From contig NZ_CP109190.1 in the NCBI RefSeq assembly GCF_041438805.1, positions 186,001 to 250,000 of the forward strand: 64,000 nt of DNA. Reading direction: 5' to 3'. Made by a program: the position numbers and the translations under genes. Positions 1 through 9,574 of this stretch are shown one piece after another. Source of the DNA: Streptomyces sp. NBC_01707 (GTDB taxonomy: Bacteria > Actinomycetota > Actinomycetes > Streptomycetales > Streptomycetaceae). The notes beneath the pieces are model-generated. The model was not told the origin of the DNA. It saw nothing but the letters and a program-made list of their open reading frames with translations, and searched no databases. The first letter of the stretch is position 1, and every line of letters begins with the position of its first letter.

Positions 1-131
1 AGCCCAGAGCAAGGATCGGCAGGAGAGAGCCATGCGGCACCTTCCAGAACGTGATCCTGACCGCCGGACGGTAGCACCCGCTCGTTCCACACCTCGATGT
101 GGTTCCTGGTCACGTGGTGCTCGAGAGACAT
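1..131 (-). CDS. Possible 5' end of a gene running off the left edge
   Basis: On the minus strand an ATG at 131 opens a frame (MSLEHHVTRNHIEVW...) that stays open for 43 codons to the window edge. No clear ribosome binding site precedes it and the family is not recognised. The plus strand is also open here, so this is only a candidate. Confidence 0.22.
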   Translation of the reverse strand, partial: MSLEHHVTRNHIEVWNERVLPSGGQDHVLEGAAWLSPADPCSG

Positions 132-192
132 GGAGCCATCAGATCACCACCAGTTCCTGGCGGACATGGCGATCCGTAAGAAACCGGCTAGC

Positions 193-705
193 TCACTTGC
201 GCTCGAGCGCGGACCGCACGGCCTCGGTATCCGTGCCCTCGGTGTCGACGAGGTTGACCGCCTGATCGACGAGCCACGCACCCTGTTCCCCAGGAACAAG
301 CCGCAGCGCGGTGTGAGAGGTCCTGCCGAGTGCCGCAGTACCGGTCTCCAAGGTCACCCGCAGCCCGAATCCCGCCGGGTGCGGACCGAAGGCCGAGACC
401 TCGACCGCCTCACCAGTGCTCACCCGCGCGTCCGAGTAGTCGCCGAGCCGGGGCGTACCAGTGATTTCGACGCACTCGGCGATAGTGTCCGCCCCCCAAC
501 TCTGCCGCAGGCGTTCGGTCCGGGCTTCGCAAGCGGCCTCCCAGTCCTGATCCACCGAAGCCTGCTGGAAGGCCCGCGCGGCCTCGATGGCGGCCGCCGC
601 GCGCTCCTTACTCCCACCACCGCCGCCGGTACCGTCGCAACCGGCCAGCAGCAGGGTCACCGCCATCACGAGCACCCCAGCGGTAGGTCCCACCCGAGCA
701 GCCAC
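193..705 (-). CDS. Small secreted lipoprotein, function unknown
   Basis: A 170-residue protein with a typical lipoprotein signal: positive N-terminus (MAARVG), hydrophobic stretch and lipobox LLAGC at about residues 19-23, so Cys23 should be lipidated and the protein anchored outside the membrane. A glycine-rich linker (GTGGGGGS) follows, then a mixed globular domain of about 130 residues with cysteines near 59 and 78. The layout resembles the small lipoproteins with a mutation-prone Ala/Glu helix (EAARAFQQASVDQDWEAAC) that are common in Streptomyces. It is not in an operon with the RHS gene, which runs the other way. Protein status is fairly sure; function is not known. Confidence 0.72.
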   Translation of the reverse strand: MAARVGPTAGVLVMAVTLLLAGCDGTGGGGGSKERAAAAIEAARAFQQASVDQDWEAACEARTERLRQSWGADTIAECVEITGTPRLGDYSDARVSTGEAVEVSAFGPHPAGFGLRVTLETGTAALGRTSHTALRLVPGEQGAWLVDQAVNLVDTEGTDTEAVRSALERK

Positions 706-1273
706 GCCTTGTCCCCCTCATCTCTCATCGGCTCTCCCCAGCGCCGTTCGGAGGATTACAACACAGGGCCGGAGTCGAGTGATCTGGACGAAGCGGCCTA
801 GTGACCAGCATCCGCTCTGGCTGAGCAAGGCCCACCTCTTTCACATCTCGGGTTCGCGAACATCCAGGTCAGAAGCTGCTCCCCCATCCATCCAGGTTCT
901 GCGGATCTCCCGTGCGAGGGCCGAAGCCCTCGCTCCTCGGCTCGCTGCCCGGTCGTCGCGGCGTGGGTGGCAGTGAGGCTGTAGGCGGTCTAGAGCTTGC
1001 CTGCTGGACCGAATTCGACGGCGTCTTCTGGGAGCTCAACAGATGGCATATGAGGTAGATCACTCGTTGCGCCGGGAACCGTTTCCCGATCCCTCTTTTC
1101 ACAGTGAGTTCACAGGAGATACGTTCCTGCTTCACTGATCGTTCGTCGGGTCTGACTGTTGGGTGCCGTGCTGGGAAAGTGCGGCAGGTCCTGCTGCCCC
1201 GTGGCCGATGGTTTCTTCATTGGACTGCCCTCCCGTTACGTTATGTCGTGGGGGCTTGGGGTGGGAGTTTCGG
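706..1273. other. Intergenic region upstream of the RHS toxin gene
   Basis: These 568 bases separate the divergent lipoprotein and RHS genes and must hold both promoters. I see no supported gene. An imperfect palindrome (gggaaccgtttccc, about 1073-1086) is a possible regulator site. The RHS frame is open upstream to a GTG at 1163, but the signal peptide and ribosome site argue for a start at 1274. Confidence 0.4.
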
Positions 1274-4200
1274 GTGGCTGCTCGGCGCGGGCGTGCGCGT
1301 TTTGTGTCGCTAAGTGTGGCTGGTGGTCTGCTGGCGGGGTTGTTGTCGGTGATGCCGGTGGCACCTCAGACGGCTGCGGCAGCGGATGATCCGACGCCGG
1401 TGGTGTCGTCGCAACCCTTGGGGTCGGTACCTGTTCAGCAGGCCGAGGAGGTCGGCACGCCGCTGCCCGCTCCCGACTGGCCTAGTGCGGCGGAAGCCAC
1501 GGTTGACTTGTCGCAGGCGGCGCCGGGTGATCCGGGCACGGTGGCGCCCGCGCCGTCTCCATCCGAGAGCGCGGGTGGTGAGGGCTCCACACAGGTCGGG
1601 GAAGTGGTGGAAGTTGCCCCGGTACCGGCCGAGGAAGGGACGGCGCCACAGCTGTACGCCTCCCGCCTGGCGGATGAGGGCACCACATCGCCGAGCCCGA
1701 GCCCGAGTTCCTCAGAGGGTGCGGATCCCAGCGCGAGCCCGGACGACTCGGCGTCGCCTTCTGCCTCTGCACCTTCCGGCACCGCCGATCCGGTCATAGA
1801 GAGCGTGTCGCCGGATCAGGTGGATGTGCGGGTTCTGGACCGCAAGGAGGTGGCCCCGGCAGGCGGCATAGGTCTGGGGCTTCAGGTCCTGCGCGCCGAT
1901 GGGGTGGATGCGGCTGGTCAGGTGCAGGTCGACATCGACTACTCGGGCTTCAAGTACGCCTATGGCGGTGACTTCGCCGACCGGCTGCGGCTGGTGAAGC
2001 TCCCGGCGTGTGCGCTGCAGACTCCGGATGCGCAGGACTGCGCGGCGCGGGAGTTCGTGCCGGCCGACAACGACACGAAAACGGGCACTCTGACCGCGAC
2101 CGTGATCGCCGAGCCTGACGGGTCGGGCGTGTCCGCGCAGTTGGGGAGCGGTGCGGGCGCGAGTGTGTATGCGCTGACGTCGGCCTCGTCTTCGGACCAG
2201 GGCGACTACCGTGCCTCGACGCTCTCGCCGACCGGCTCGTGGGACGTGGCGACCGGATCGGGTGCCTTCACCTACAGCCTGCCCGTTCAGCTTCCCACTC
2301 CGCCCATGGGTGCAGCGCCGCCGCTGGCGATGACGTACAACTCGCAGTCGGTTGACGGGCGCACTTCGGCTTCCAACAACCAGGCGTCCTGGGTGGGCAT
2401 GGGCTGGGACCTGAGCGTCGGGTTCATCGAGCGGCGCTACCGCAACTGCACGCAGGACGGGCTGCCCACGATCGGCGACATGTGCTGGGACTCCCCGAAT
2501 TCCACCAAGGAGCCTTCCGGTGCGGTCTATGTCATCAATCTCAACGGCGTGTCCTCGGAACTGATCCAGGACAACACCGGCACCGGTTCCTACCACGTCA
2601 AGGACGACCCGGGCTGGCGGGTTCAGCGCTTGTTCGGCGGCTACGGCGCCGGGCGGGACGGCGAGTATTGGGTGATTTCCTCCCAGGACGGGCACCGCTA
2701 CTACTTCGGCTGGGGCCGCTCGGAGCGCACCACGACCGCAACCGCCTCCGTGTTCACCATGCCGGTGGTCGGCAACGATGTGGGTGAGCCGTGCCATGAC
2801 CAGTTCCCCGATCCGTGCACGCAGGCATGGCGGTGGAACCTGGACCGGGCGGTGGACGCCAACGAGGTCGAGACCATGTACTTCTACGACAAGGAGTACA
2901 ACCACTACCGCTCGGTCGCCGGAACCGACCAGGCCCGCTCGTATGTCTCCTCCGGCTATGTGAAGGAGATCCAGTACGGCTGGTCGTCGCAGATCGCCGA
3001 CGCCAAGCTGCCTGCCAAGGTTGAGCTCACTCACGTCAACCGGTGTATCGAGCGGATGAATGACAAGGACCCGCTGCGCAGCGAGCCCGCGGGGTGTCCG
3101 ACGTTCAAGGACAAGCCGACCTCGTATCCGGATGTGCCGATCGACTTGATGTGTGACGGCACGTCGGCGGACTACGACTGCGCGGGAAAGACGTACTACC
3201 CCACGTTCTTCTCCACCGACATGCTCTGGGACATCAAGACGTATGTCTCCGACCAGGCGGGGACCGGCTGGGATCTGGTGCAGCAGTACCAGACCAAGCA
3301 CGGCCTGCCCAACCCCGACGGGTCGGTCGGCAAGACGCTGTGGCTGGACTACGTGCAGCGCCGGACCTACGGTAACGGCACCAACCAGATCCTGCCGGTC
3401 ATCAACTTCAACGGCATCGATCTGGACAACAAGGTCGGCTCGACCGAGATCAACTTCCGCCGCCTCAGCGAGATCCACGGTGATCTCGGTGCCACCACCA
3501 CCGTCACCTACGGCCTGGCCAACCCCTGCACCACCGACAATCTGCCCACGCAGTCCTCGAACACGATGGACTGTTACTGGCAGAAGTGGACCCCGGAGGG
3601 GGCGACAGACTCCAAGACCGGCTGGTTCAAGAAGTTCCTGGTCACCAAGGTGGTCGTCGACCCGACGGTGACCACCAACCAGGACGGCGCGCCGGAAATG
3701 ACCACCTCCTACCTCTACGAGGACGGGGCGGGCTGGCGCTTCACCAACGACCCGCTCACCGCGGATGAGGACGAGTCCTGGTCGGACTGGCGCGGCTACC
3801 AGGAGACCCAGGTCATCACCGGATCCGGCGCAGGCCGGAGCACGATGAAGTACTGGCTGTACCGGGGCCTGGACGGCGACCGCAGCTCCAAGACCGACAC
3901 GTCGGCGACGAAGACCGTGACGGTCAACGACGGCGATGGCAACGACTACGCCGACCACGCCTGGCTCGCCGGCAAGGTCCTGTCCACCTCGCTGCGTGAT
4001 GACACCGACGTCTCGCACGAGCGGACGTACCACTCCTACTGGGACCACAACACCGCCCAGTACGACGGCCTGCCCGATGCCCGCTTCGTCCGCGAGTCCA
4101 AGACGACGACGCGCACCCTGATCTCCACCGGCTGGCGCGAGCACGTGGTGGAGGACGAGTACGACGAATCCGAAGGCGCCTCCACCACCTACGGGCTGCC

Positions 4201-7200
4201 CATGCGCACCGACGACTGGGGTGCGACCGGAGTCTCCGACAACCGCTGCACCACATACGGGCGGGCCTACAACACCGACGTCTACGACTCCACCGGCGCC
4301 CAACGCTGGACCGTCCTTCAGGACCAGGTCAAGCATTACGGGGTGGGCTGCTCCAGCATCGCCGACGGCAACCAGGACGGCTACACCACGACGTACTACG
4401 ACGGCTCCACGTCGGTGGCCGACAACAAGCCCGCGGACGGCAACCCCACCGAGGTGCACACCTACACCAAGGCTGACGCCTATCGCACGGTGAAGTCGCA
4501 CTACGACAACGCCGGGCGCACCGTGTGGAGTGAGGACGGCAAGTCCAACCGCACCACTATCGCCTACAACCCGCCCAACACCTGGCCGCTCGACGGCATC
4601 ACCACCACCACGCCAGACCCCGACGGCACCATAGGGGTCCGCGTCCCGCTCACCTCGACGGTGTGGCTGTCCCGCTTCTGGGGAAGTGCTTACCAGACCC
4701 AGGACCCGAACGGGAACCTCACCAAGATCACCTTGGATTCAGCGGGCCGGCCGGTTGAGGTATGGAAGCCGACAGAGACCGGCAGCTCGCCGTCGATGAA
4801 GTTCACCTACACCATCCCCACGTCGACCAACGGCTCCGGGGTGCCTGACTCGGTGGACGGCTACCCGCACGTGGCCAGCTACCAACTGCAGTCCGGCAGC
4901 ACCTACGTGGCCTCCCACTCCTACACCGACGGCCTGGGGCGGGGACGGGAGACGCAGTCTCCGCTGCCCGACGACTACGACGCGAATGGCACCGAACAGG
5001 TGCACTACCGGCAGGTGGCGGTCGTCCGCTACGACTCCGCAGGGCAGGTCGCCGGCACCTCCGCGGCCTTCCGTAACAAGGGCACCGCAGGATCCGGCGG
5101 CCCCACCAGCCCCCTGGTGTCCGAACTGCCGTCCTACAACGACGTGATCGTCGACTGGGCCGGACGCACCGTCGTCTCCCAACTGCAGGCGTATGGGGCC
5201 CAGAAGCTGGAGGGGAAGGTCGCCACCAGCTACTTCGGCGACTACACCAAGGTCACCCCTGCCGTCGGCACCCCGATTGAGACCTACACGGACGTGTACG
5301 GACAGGTGTCCCAGGTCGTCGAGCACGACAGCAGCAGCGCCTACACCACGACCTACGGCTACACCGGCACCGGCGACCTGGACAAGATCACCGACACGCG
5401 AGGCAACAACACCCTCTACACCTACGACTGGGCCGGCCAGCGCACCGCGGTCGACGACCCGGACGCCGGGAAGTCCACCACGACCTACGACAACAACGGC
5501 CAGGTCGAAACGGTCACCAGCAACATTGCCACGGACACCAGCAACAACCCCAAGACGGTCTTGACCTACGGCTACGACAACCTGGGCCGTCAGACCTCCG
5601 TGGTCAGCGGCGCGGACCAGCTGGCCGCCTGGACCTGGGACGACCCCCAGGTCCCCAGCAGCAAGGGACACATCACTCAGAGCGTCAGCCGCGACAGCGA
5701 CGGCAACACCTACACCGTCAAGTCCGGCGGATTCGACAAACGCGGCCGCCCCACGACCAGCACCGTCACCCTCCCGTCGAATGTGAACGGCCTCGCGGGC
5801 AGCTACACCACCACGGTCGGCTACGACGCGGCCGACCACATCACCTCCACCACCTACCCCCCTGCGGGCGGTCTCAACGCGGAAACGGTCACCACCGCGT
5901 ACGACGACTACGGGCAGCCCAACCGCCTCACGTCCACCCTGGGCAGCAGCGTCTACGTGGACGGCACCGCCTACGACGCTTACGGGCGTCTCATCGAGCG
6001 CAACTACGGCCCGGAGATCGGCGGCACCGGCGTCCACGCCCAACGCAGCTACGGCTACAACGACAGCAACGGCACCCGCTGGCTGCAGTCCATCTCGACC
6101 ACCACCAGCGTCAACGAGCTCGTCACCGAGCAGCAGAAGGACACGTACAAGTACGACCTGTCCGGCAAGCTCACCGAGCTGCGCGAGCAGGCCAGTGGCC
6201 AGATAACCCAGTCACAGTGCTTCAAGTACGACCCCCAGAATCGTCTGACCAACGCCTTCACCCGCAACAGCGAAGGCATCTGCGACACGGGCAACACCTC
6301 TGACTTCATCGGAACAGCGCCGTACCAGGCCGCGTACACCTACGACCGCATGGGCAACCTGCAGTCCACCACCAACACCGACGCGACGGGCAAGGTCACC
6401 AAGGACGACCACCTCTACCCCGGCTACGACGACGCGGGCACCTGGACAACCCCCAACACCGAGCAGCCCCACGGCGTCCGCAAGACCAACCACATCACCA
6501 ATGGCACCACCACCACCGACAACTTCACCTATGACGCCGACGGGCAGATGACCCGACGCGTCGAACCCGGCACCACCACCGACTACACCTGGACCAAACA
6601 GGGACAGCTCGCCACGGTCAAGGCCACCAAATCCAGCGGCAGCGAACTGACCCGCTACACCTACGACGCCGACGGCAACCTCCTGGTCCGCACCAGCCCC
6701 CAGGAGACGGTCGCCTACCTCGGCGGCACAGAACTCCGCACCACCGACGGCACCACCGCCACCGCCACCGCCACCCGCTACTACACCTGCGGCGGGGCCG
6801 CCGTCGCCATGCGCACCACCGCCCCCGACGGTGGCAAAGTCACCTACCTGATGGCCGACACCCAGGCATCAACGCAGCTCGCCGTCGACGCCAAGACCGG
6901 GACCACCACCCGCCGCCGCTACACACCCTTCGGTAACGAACGCAGCGGCAGCCTCCCCGTCGGCACCGACCACGGATTCCTCGGTGAAACCGAAGACACC
7001 GCCACCGGCCTCTCCCTCCTCGGTGCCCGCGCCTACGACCCCAAACTCGGCCGGTTCCTCAGCCCCGACCTCATCAGCGCCCCCTACGACCCACAAAACC
7101 TCTCCGCCTTCAGCTACAGCCACAACGACCCCATCAACTTCAGCGACCCGTCCGGCCTCTCCGAGATGTGCGGAGCACACGGAGCCTGCTACACAGGTGG

Positions 7201-8374
7201 AACTCCGGGAGGCCTTACCCCCGCGCAGGTCGAGAAGGAATTTCCTGGTGGTGAGCCGCTAACGCACGATCTCGGGGACGGCGCACCCGATGGATTTCCG
7301 ACATCTCACGACGTGAAGCTGTTCACTGGTCCGGCGGGCAATGTCTCGACACTGATTAAGCAGGCAAAGGGATGGGGTACCTATTCTGCTGAACTCAGCG
7401 ACGAGCTGAACGTTGAGCTGTATCTTCGCGAGCGTTGCAGCTACAGCTTTGTGGACGGGTGCGCAGAGTTCCGGAAATTCTACGACGGCTGGAAGCATGT
7501 CGACAGCATTCCAACCCTTGATACCTGCCCCATCTGCGGCAACGTAGGATTCGACGTAATCCTTAGCAGAATAACCGGCGGCAAAGGAACTTCGAGGCCT
7601 TGCCTCAACAGCTTCCTCCCGGATACGGAGATTCGCACAGCGGATGGCCGGAATATATCTATCAAGGACATCAAGGCCGGGGATAAAGTCCTGGCGACGA
7701 ACCCAGAAACCGGCAAATCAGAGTCGCGAACAGTCCTCGCCACCATCATCACGAAGAACGACAAGGACTTCACTGAGCTGACCATCGCCACCAGTCACGG
7801 CGACGCAGAAATCATTGCCACCGACCATCACCCCTTCTGGTCGCCGTCCGAGCATGCTTGGGTAGACACCGCGGACCTACGCACTGGCATGACCCTGCGC
7901 ACTGACGCCGGCACACATGTCACCGTCCACGCGACGCGCTCCTTCCACGAGATGAAGGAAACCCGCAACCTCACCGTAGACGGCCTGCACACGTACTATG
8001 TACTCGCTGGGCAGACGCCGGTTCTGGTTCATAACAGTGGAGGATGCCTTCCTGCTCTCCGGGGCTGGGGCAGTCAGCGGTTCCAGTTCGGGAATCAGGC
8101 CTTCTTGCTCGACAAGAAGGGAATGGAACACATCCTCACTCGTCATCACCCGAAGTATTGGGATGGCTCGGTGAAGAAAAAGCAGTCCTTCTTCGATTCG
8201 AGCATGAGTGTTGATGACGTCCGAGGCGCTATCGGTCAAGTCATGCGGCAGAACCGCGATACGCTGGTTCAGCGAGGCAGCCAAGGCATGTATCAGATTC
8301 GCGGGAACGTCAACGGCGTCAATTACGTACTCGGCATGAATAGAGGTCGAGTGGGCCAGTTCTATCCGGAATAA
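1274..8374 (+). CDS. Secreted RHS-repeat polymorphic toxin with HINT domain and C-terminal toxin tip
   Basis: A 2366-residue protein. GTG at 1274 was chosen because GGGAG lies 6 bases upstream and it gives a Sec signal peptide (MAARRGRARF, hydrophobic core, cleavage near QTAAAADD). A Pro/Ser/Asp-rich, probably wall-spanning stretch follows to about residue 180. RHS/YD repeats (many YDxxGx...Y units) fill about residues 320-1900 and end in the RHS-core signature ARAYDPKLGRFLSPD near 1920; in known RHS proteins this barrel encapsulates the toxin. A HINT (intein-like) domain spans about 2110-2255, from CLNSF through ATDHHPFW to VLVHNSG, and should release the tip autocatalytically. The last 110 residues (EHILTRHH near the start, VNGVNYVLGMNRGR near the end) form a small toxin-like domain, possibly a BECR/EndoU-type RNase, which is tentative. 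Base composition falls after about 7190, suggesting tip exchange. The adjacent gene is the likely immunity partner. Confidence 0.9.
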   Translation: MAARRGRARFVSLSVAGGLLAGLLSVMPVAPQTAAAADDPTPVVSSQPLGSVPVQQAEEVGTPLPAPDWPSAAEATVDLSQAAPGDPGTVAPAPSPSESAGGEGSTQVGEVVEVAPVPAEEGTAPQLYASRLADEGTTSPSPSPSSSEGADPSASPDDSASPSASAPSGTADPVIESVSPDQVDVRVLDRKEVAPAGGIGLGLQVLRADGVDAAGQVQVDIDYSGFKYAYGGDFADRLRLVKLPACALQTPDAQDCAAREFVPADNDTKTGTLTATVIAEPDGSGVSAQLGSGAGASVYALTSASSSDQGDYRASTLSPTGSWDVATGSGAFTYSLPVQLPTPPMGAAPPLAMTYNSQSVDGRTSASNNQASWVGMGWDLSVGFIERRYRNCTQDGLPTIGDMCWDSPNSTKEPSGAVYVINLNGVSSELIQDNTGTGSYHVKDDPGWRVQRLFGGYGAGRDGEYWVISSQDGHRYYFGWGRSERTTTATASVFTMPVVGNDVGEPCHDQFPDPCTQAWRWNLDRAVDANEVETMYFYDKEYNHYRSVAGTDQARSYVSSGYVKEIQYGWSSQIADAKLPAKVELTHVNRCIERMNDKDPLRSEPAGCPTFKDKPTSYPDVPIDLMCDGTSADYDCAGKTYYPTFFSTDMLWDIKTYVSDQAGTGWDLVQQYQTKHGLPNPDGSVGKTLWLDYVQRRTYGNGTNQILPVINFNGIDLDNKVGSTEINFRRLSEIHGDLGATTTVTYGLANPCTTDNLPTQSSNTMDCYWQKWTPEGATDSKTGWFKKFLVTKVVVDPTVTTNQDGAPEMTTSYLYEDGAGWRFTNDPLTADEDESWSDWRGYQETQVITGSGAGRSTMKYWLYRGLDGDRSSKTDTSATKTVTVNDGDGNDYADHAWLAGKVLSTSLRDDTDVSHERTYHSYWDHNTAQYDGLPDARFVRESKTTTRTLISTGWREHVVEDEYDESEGASTTYGLPMRTDDWGATGVSDNRCTTYGRAYNTDVYDSTGAQRWTVLQDQVKHYGVGCSSIADGNQDGYTTTYYDGSTSVADNKPADGNPTEVHTYTKADAYRTVKSHYDNAGRTVWSEDGKSNRTTIAYNPPNTWPLDGITTTTPDPDGTIGVRVPLTSTVWLSRFWGSAYQTQDPNGNLTKITLDSAGRPVEVWKPTETGSSPSMKFTYTIPTSTNGSGVPDSVDGYPHVASYQLQSGSTYVASHSYTDGLGRGRETQSPLPDDYDANGTEQVHYRQVAVVRYDSAGQVAGTSAAFRNKGTAGSGGPTSPLVSELPSYNDVIVDWAGRTVVSQLQAYGAQKLEGKVATSYFGDYTKVTPAVGTPIETYTDVYGQVSQVVEHDSSSAYTTTYGYTGTGDLDKITDTRGNNTLYTYDWAGQRTAVDDPDAGKSTTTYDNNGQVETVTSNIATDTSNNPKTVLTYGYDNLGRQTSVVSGADQLAAWTWDDPQVPSSKGHITQSVSRDSDGNTYTVKSGGFDKRGRPTTSTVTLPSNVNGLAGSYTTTVGYDAADHITSTTYPPAGGLNAETVTTAYDDYGQPNRLTSTLGSSVYVDGTAYDAYGRLIERNYGPEIGGTGVHAQRSYGYNDSNGTRWLQSISTTTSVNELVTEQQKDTYKYDLSGKLTELREQASGQITQSQCFKYDPQNRLTNAFTRNSEGICDTGNTSDFIGTAPYQAAYTYDRMGNLQSTTNTDATGKVTKDDHLYPGYDDAGTWTTPNTEQPHGVRKTNHITNGTTTTDNFTYDADGQMTRRVEPGTTTDYTWTKQGQLATVKATKSSGSELTRYTYDADGNLLVRTSPQETVAYLGGTELRTTDGTTATATATRYYTCGGAAVAMRTTAPDGGKVTYLMADTQASTQLAVDAKTGTTTRRRYTPFGNERSGSLPVGTDHGFLGETEDTATGLSLLGARAYDPKLGRFLSPDLISAPYDPQNLSAFSYSHNDPINFSDPSGLSEMCGAHGACYTGGTPGGLTPAQVEKEFPGGEPLTHDLGDGAPDGFPTSHDVKLFTGPAGNVSTLIKQAKGWGTYSAELSDELNVELYLRERCSYSFVDGCAEFRKFYDGWKHVDSIPTLDTCPICGNVGFDVILSRITGGKGTSRPCLNSFLPDTEIRTADGRNISIKDIKAGDKVLATNPETGKSESRTVLATIITKNDKDFTELTIATSHGDAEIIATDHHPFWSPSEHAWVDTADLRTGMTLRTDAGTHVTVHATRSFHEMKETRNLTVDGLHTYYVLAGQTPVLVHNSGGCLPALRGWGSQRFQFGNQAFLLDKKGMEHILTRHHPKYWDGSVKKKQSFFDSSMSVDDVRGAIGQVMRQNRDTLVQRGSQGMYQIRGNVNGVNYVLGMNRGRVGQFYPE

Positions 8375-8396
8375 ACATCATCGAAGGACCTGAGAC

Positions 8397-8837
8397 GTGG
8401 TTGAGATTGAGACGTTCCTGAAGGACGCGGACGGCGGGTTCGTGCAGGTGGAAGCCTGCCGTACCCCGCCGCCCGACCTTGACTACATTGAGGGTGCCAT
8501 TCGGCTTTCCGTTGATGGACTGGAAATCATCGGCACTGAAGAATGGGACTACGTTGACCAGCTCTGGTGTTATATCGCCGAGATGGTGACGAAAGTACAG
8601 TCGTCGGGTTACGCGGAGACGTACTTTCCGGATCAGCCGATCAAGCTCTCTTTTCGAGCCGCAGGGTCTCGCATCTTGGTGACCGCCAAGATTGATGAAG
8701 AAACGAAGACGGCAAATGCCTCATTTCCGGATTTCCTGGATGCTGTCAAAGTAGCTGGGATGATCTTCTTCAGGAAGATGTCCGAGCTTGTCCCTGCTAA
8801 TTCGTATGCCGAGGCGCAGCAGGAGCTGTCAGTTTGA
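8397..8837 (+). CDS. Probable immunity protein for the RHS toxin tip
   Basis: A 146-residue acidic cytosolic protein (MVEIETFLKDADGG...) with no signal peptide or membrane segment. It starts with GTG 22 bases after the toxin stop, with GAAGGA upstream, and both genes end before one strong terminator, so they form a two-gene unit. Polymorphic toxin genes are normally followed directly by the cognate immunity gene, so the assignment comes from position, size and acidity (inference). I do not recognise the immunity family. Its codon use is less GC-biased than the RHS core and matches the toxin tip, consistent with the tip and immunity gene moving together. Confidence 0.75.
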   Translation: MVEIETFLKDADGGFVQVEACRTPPPDLDYIEGAIRLSVDGLEIIGTEEWDYVDQLWCYIAEMVTKVQSSGYAETYFPDQPIKLSFRAAGSRILVTAKIDEETKTANASFPDFLDAVKVAGMIFFRKMSELVPANSYAEAQQELSV

Positions 8838-8843
8838 ACATGC

Positions 8844-8885
8844 CAGAGGCCCCGCCGGGAATTCTTGAATCCGGCGAGGCCTCTG
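8844..8885 (+). terminator. Strong hairpin terminator after the toxin-immunity pair
   Basis: Two 15-base arms (8844-8858 and 8871-8885) are complementary at 14 of 15 positions around a 12-base loop. The hairpin begins 6 bases after the immunity stop codon. No long T-run follows, which is normal for GC-rich actinobacteria. Confidence 0.8.
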
Positions 8886-8889
8886 CTCT

Positions 8890-9197
8890 GAGGCTGGCAC
8901 GACGGAGAGGGCGGTGAAGTGCCGGGTGAGCGTGGTTCCTTCGATCGGGGCACCGTTGGGCCGGGTGAACACGTAGCCGCTGTTCTGCCAGCTTTCGCCT
9001 GCCGCTTCGCGTTCCTCGAGTTGTCGGCTGCGGTGCTGTTCGATAGCGCCGGCACGGTGTGGGCAGTGCGAACCGCCGGTCCGAGCTTTGCGTCTTCGTC
9101 GGTAGGGCAGTCAGGCCGCTGCTGTTGGCGCACTGGAGGGTGCGGCGGATGCTAGCGGTTCCGCCGACCAGGTTTCTTCCCAGCGCAGGTCGAGGAG
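8890..9197 (-). pseudogene. Remnant of a tyrosine integrase, frameshifted
   Basis: Reading the minus strand, the first frame gives SIRRTLQ...LTALPTKTQSSDRR, and after a frame change near 9060 it continues AIEQHRSRQLEEREAAGESW then NSGYVFTRPNGAPIEG and TLTRHFTAL. This is the middle of the catalytic domain of actinophage or ICE tyrosine integrases (the PTKTxSSxR and GYVFTxPxGxPI segments). The box with the R-H-R and tyrosine residues is missing, the 5' side is cut by the IS3 element at 9198, and the 3' end runs into the toxin terminator. It is dead and marks an old integrative element next to the toxin locus. Confidence 0.75.
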
Positions 9198-9222
9198 TGA
9201 ACCGTTCCGGGTTCGGTAGGGA
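9198..9222 (+). repeat. IS3 left terminal inverted repeat
   Basis: This 25-base end matches the reverse complement of 10503-10527 at 24 positions, with a single mismatch at position 23. Confidence 0.9.
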
Positions 9223-9247
9223 CTCGATCATTTGAGAGGATCGAGTC

Positions 9248-9574
9248 ATGGCACGTCCTTCCCAGTACCCGCTTGAGCTGCGCCGTCGTGCGGTGCGGAT
9301 GGTCGCCGAGGTGCGGCCCGACTACGACACCGAGTGGGCGGCGATGAAAGCGGTCGCCGCGAAGCTCGGCATCGGCACGACCGAGACACTGCGGAAGTGG
9401 GTGCGGCAGGACCAAGTCGATGCCGGTGCCCGGCCGGGCACGACGACAGAGGAGTCCGCGCAGGTCAAGGCGATGAAGAAGGAGATCGCCGAGCTGAAGC
9501 GGGCGAACGAGATCCTGAAGGCCGCGGCGAGTTTCTTCGCGGCCGAGCTCGACCGGCCACACACACGCTCGTGA
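9248..9574 (+). CDS. IS3-family transposase OrfA (HTH subunit)
   Basis: A 108-residue protein (MARPSQYPLELRRRAVRMV...) with the IS3 OrfA layout: an N-terminal helix-turn-helix (about residues 10-60, VAAKLGIGTTETLRKWV) that binds the terminal repeats, followed by a leucine-zipper-like coiled coil (VKAMKKEIAELKRANEILK, about 76-94). It overlaps orfB, whose GTG at 9571 shares bases with the orfA TGA at 9572-9574. In this family an OrfAB fusion made by -1 frameshifting is the active transposase; the orfB frame is open far upstream of 9571, so a fusion is possible here too. Confidence 0.92.
   Translation: MARPSQYPLELRRRAVRMVAEVRPDYDTEWAAMKAVAAKLGIGTTETLRKWVRQDQVDAGARPGTTTEESAQVKAMKKEIAELKRANEILKAAASFFAAELDRPHTRS

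Noticed and set aside
1712..4501. A 929-codon minus-strand frame opposite the RHS gene
   Set aside because: It has no start signal, is Val/Gly/Arg-rich and mirrors the GC-rich codon pattern of the RHS gene.
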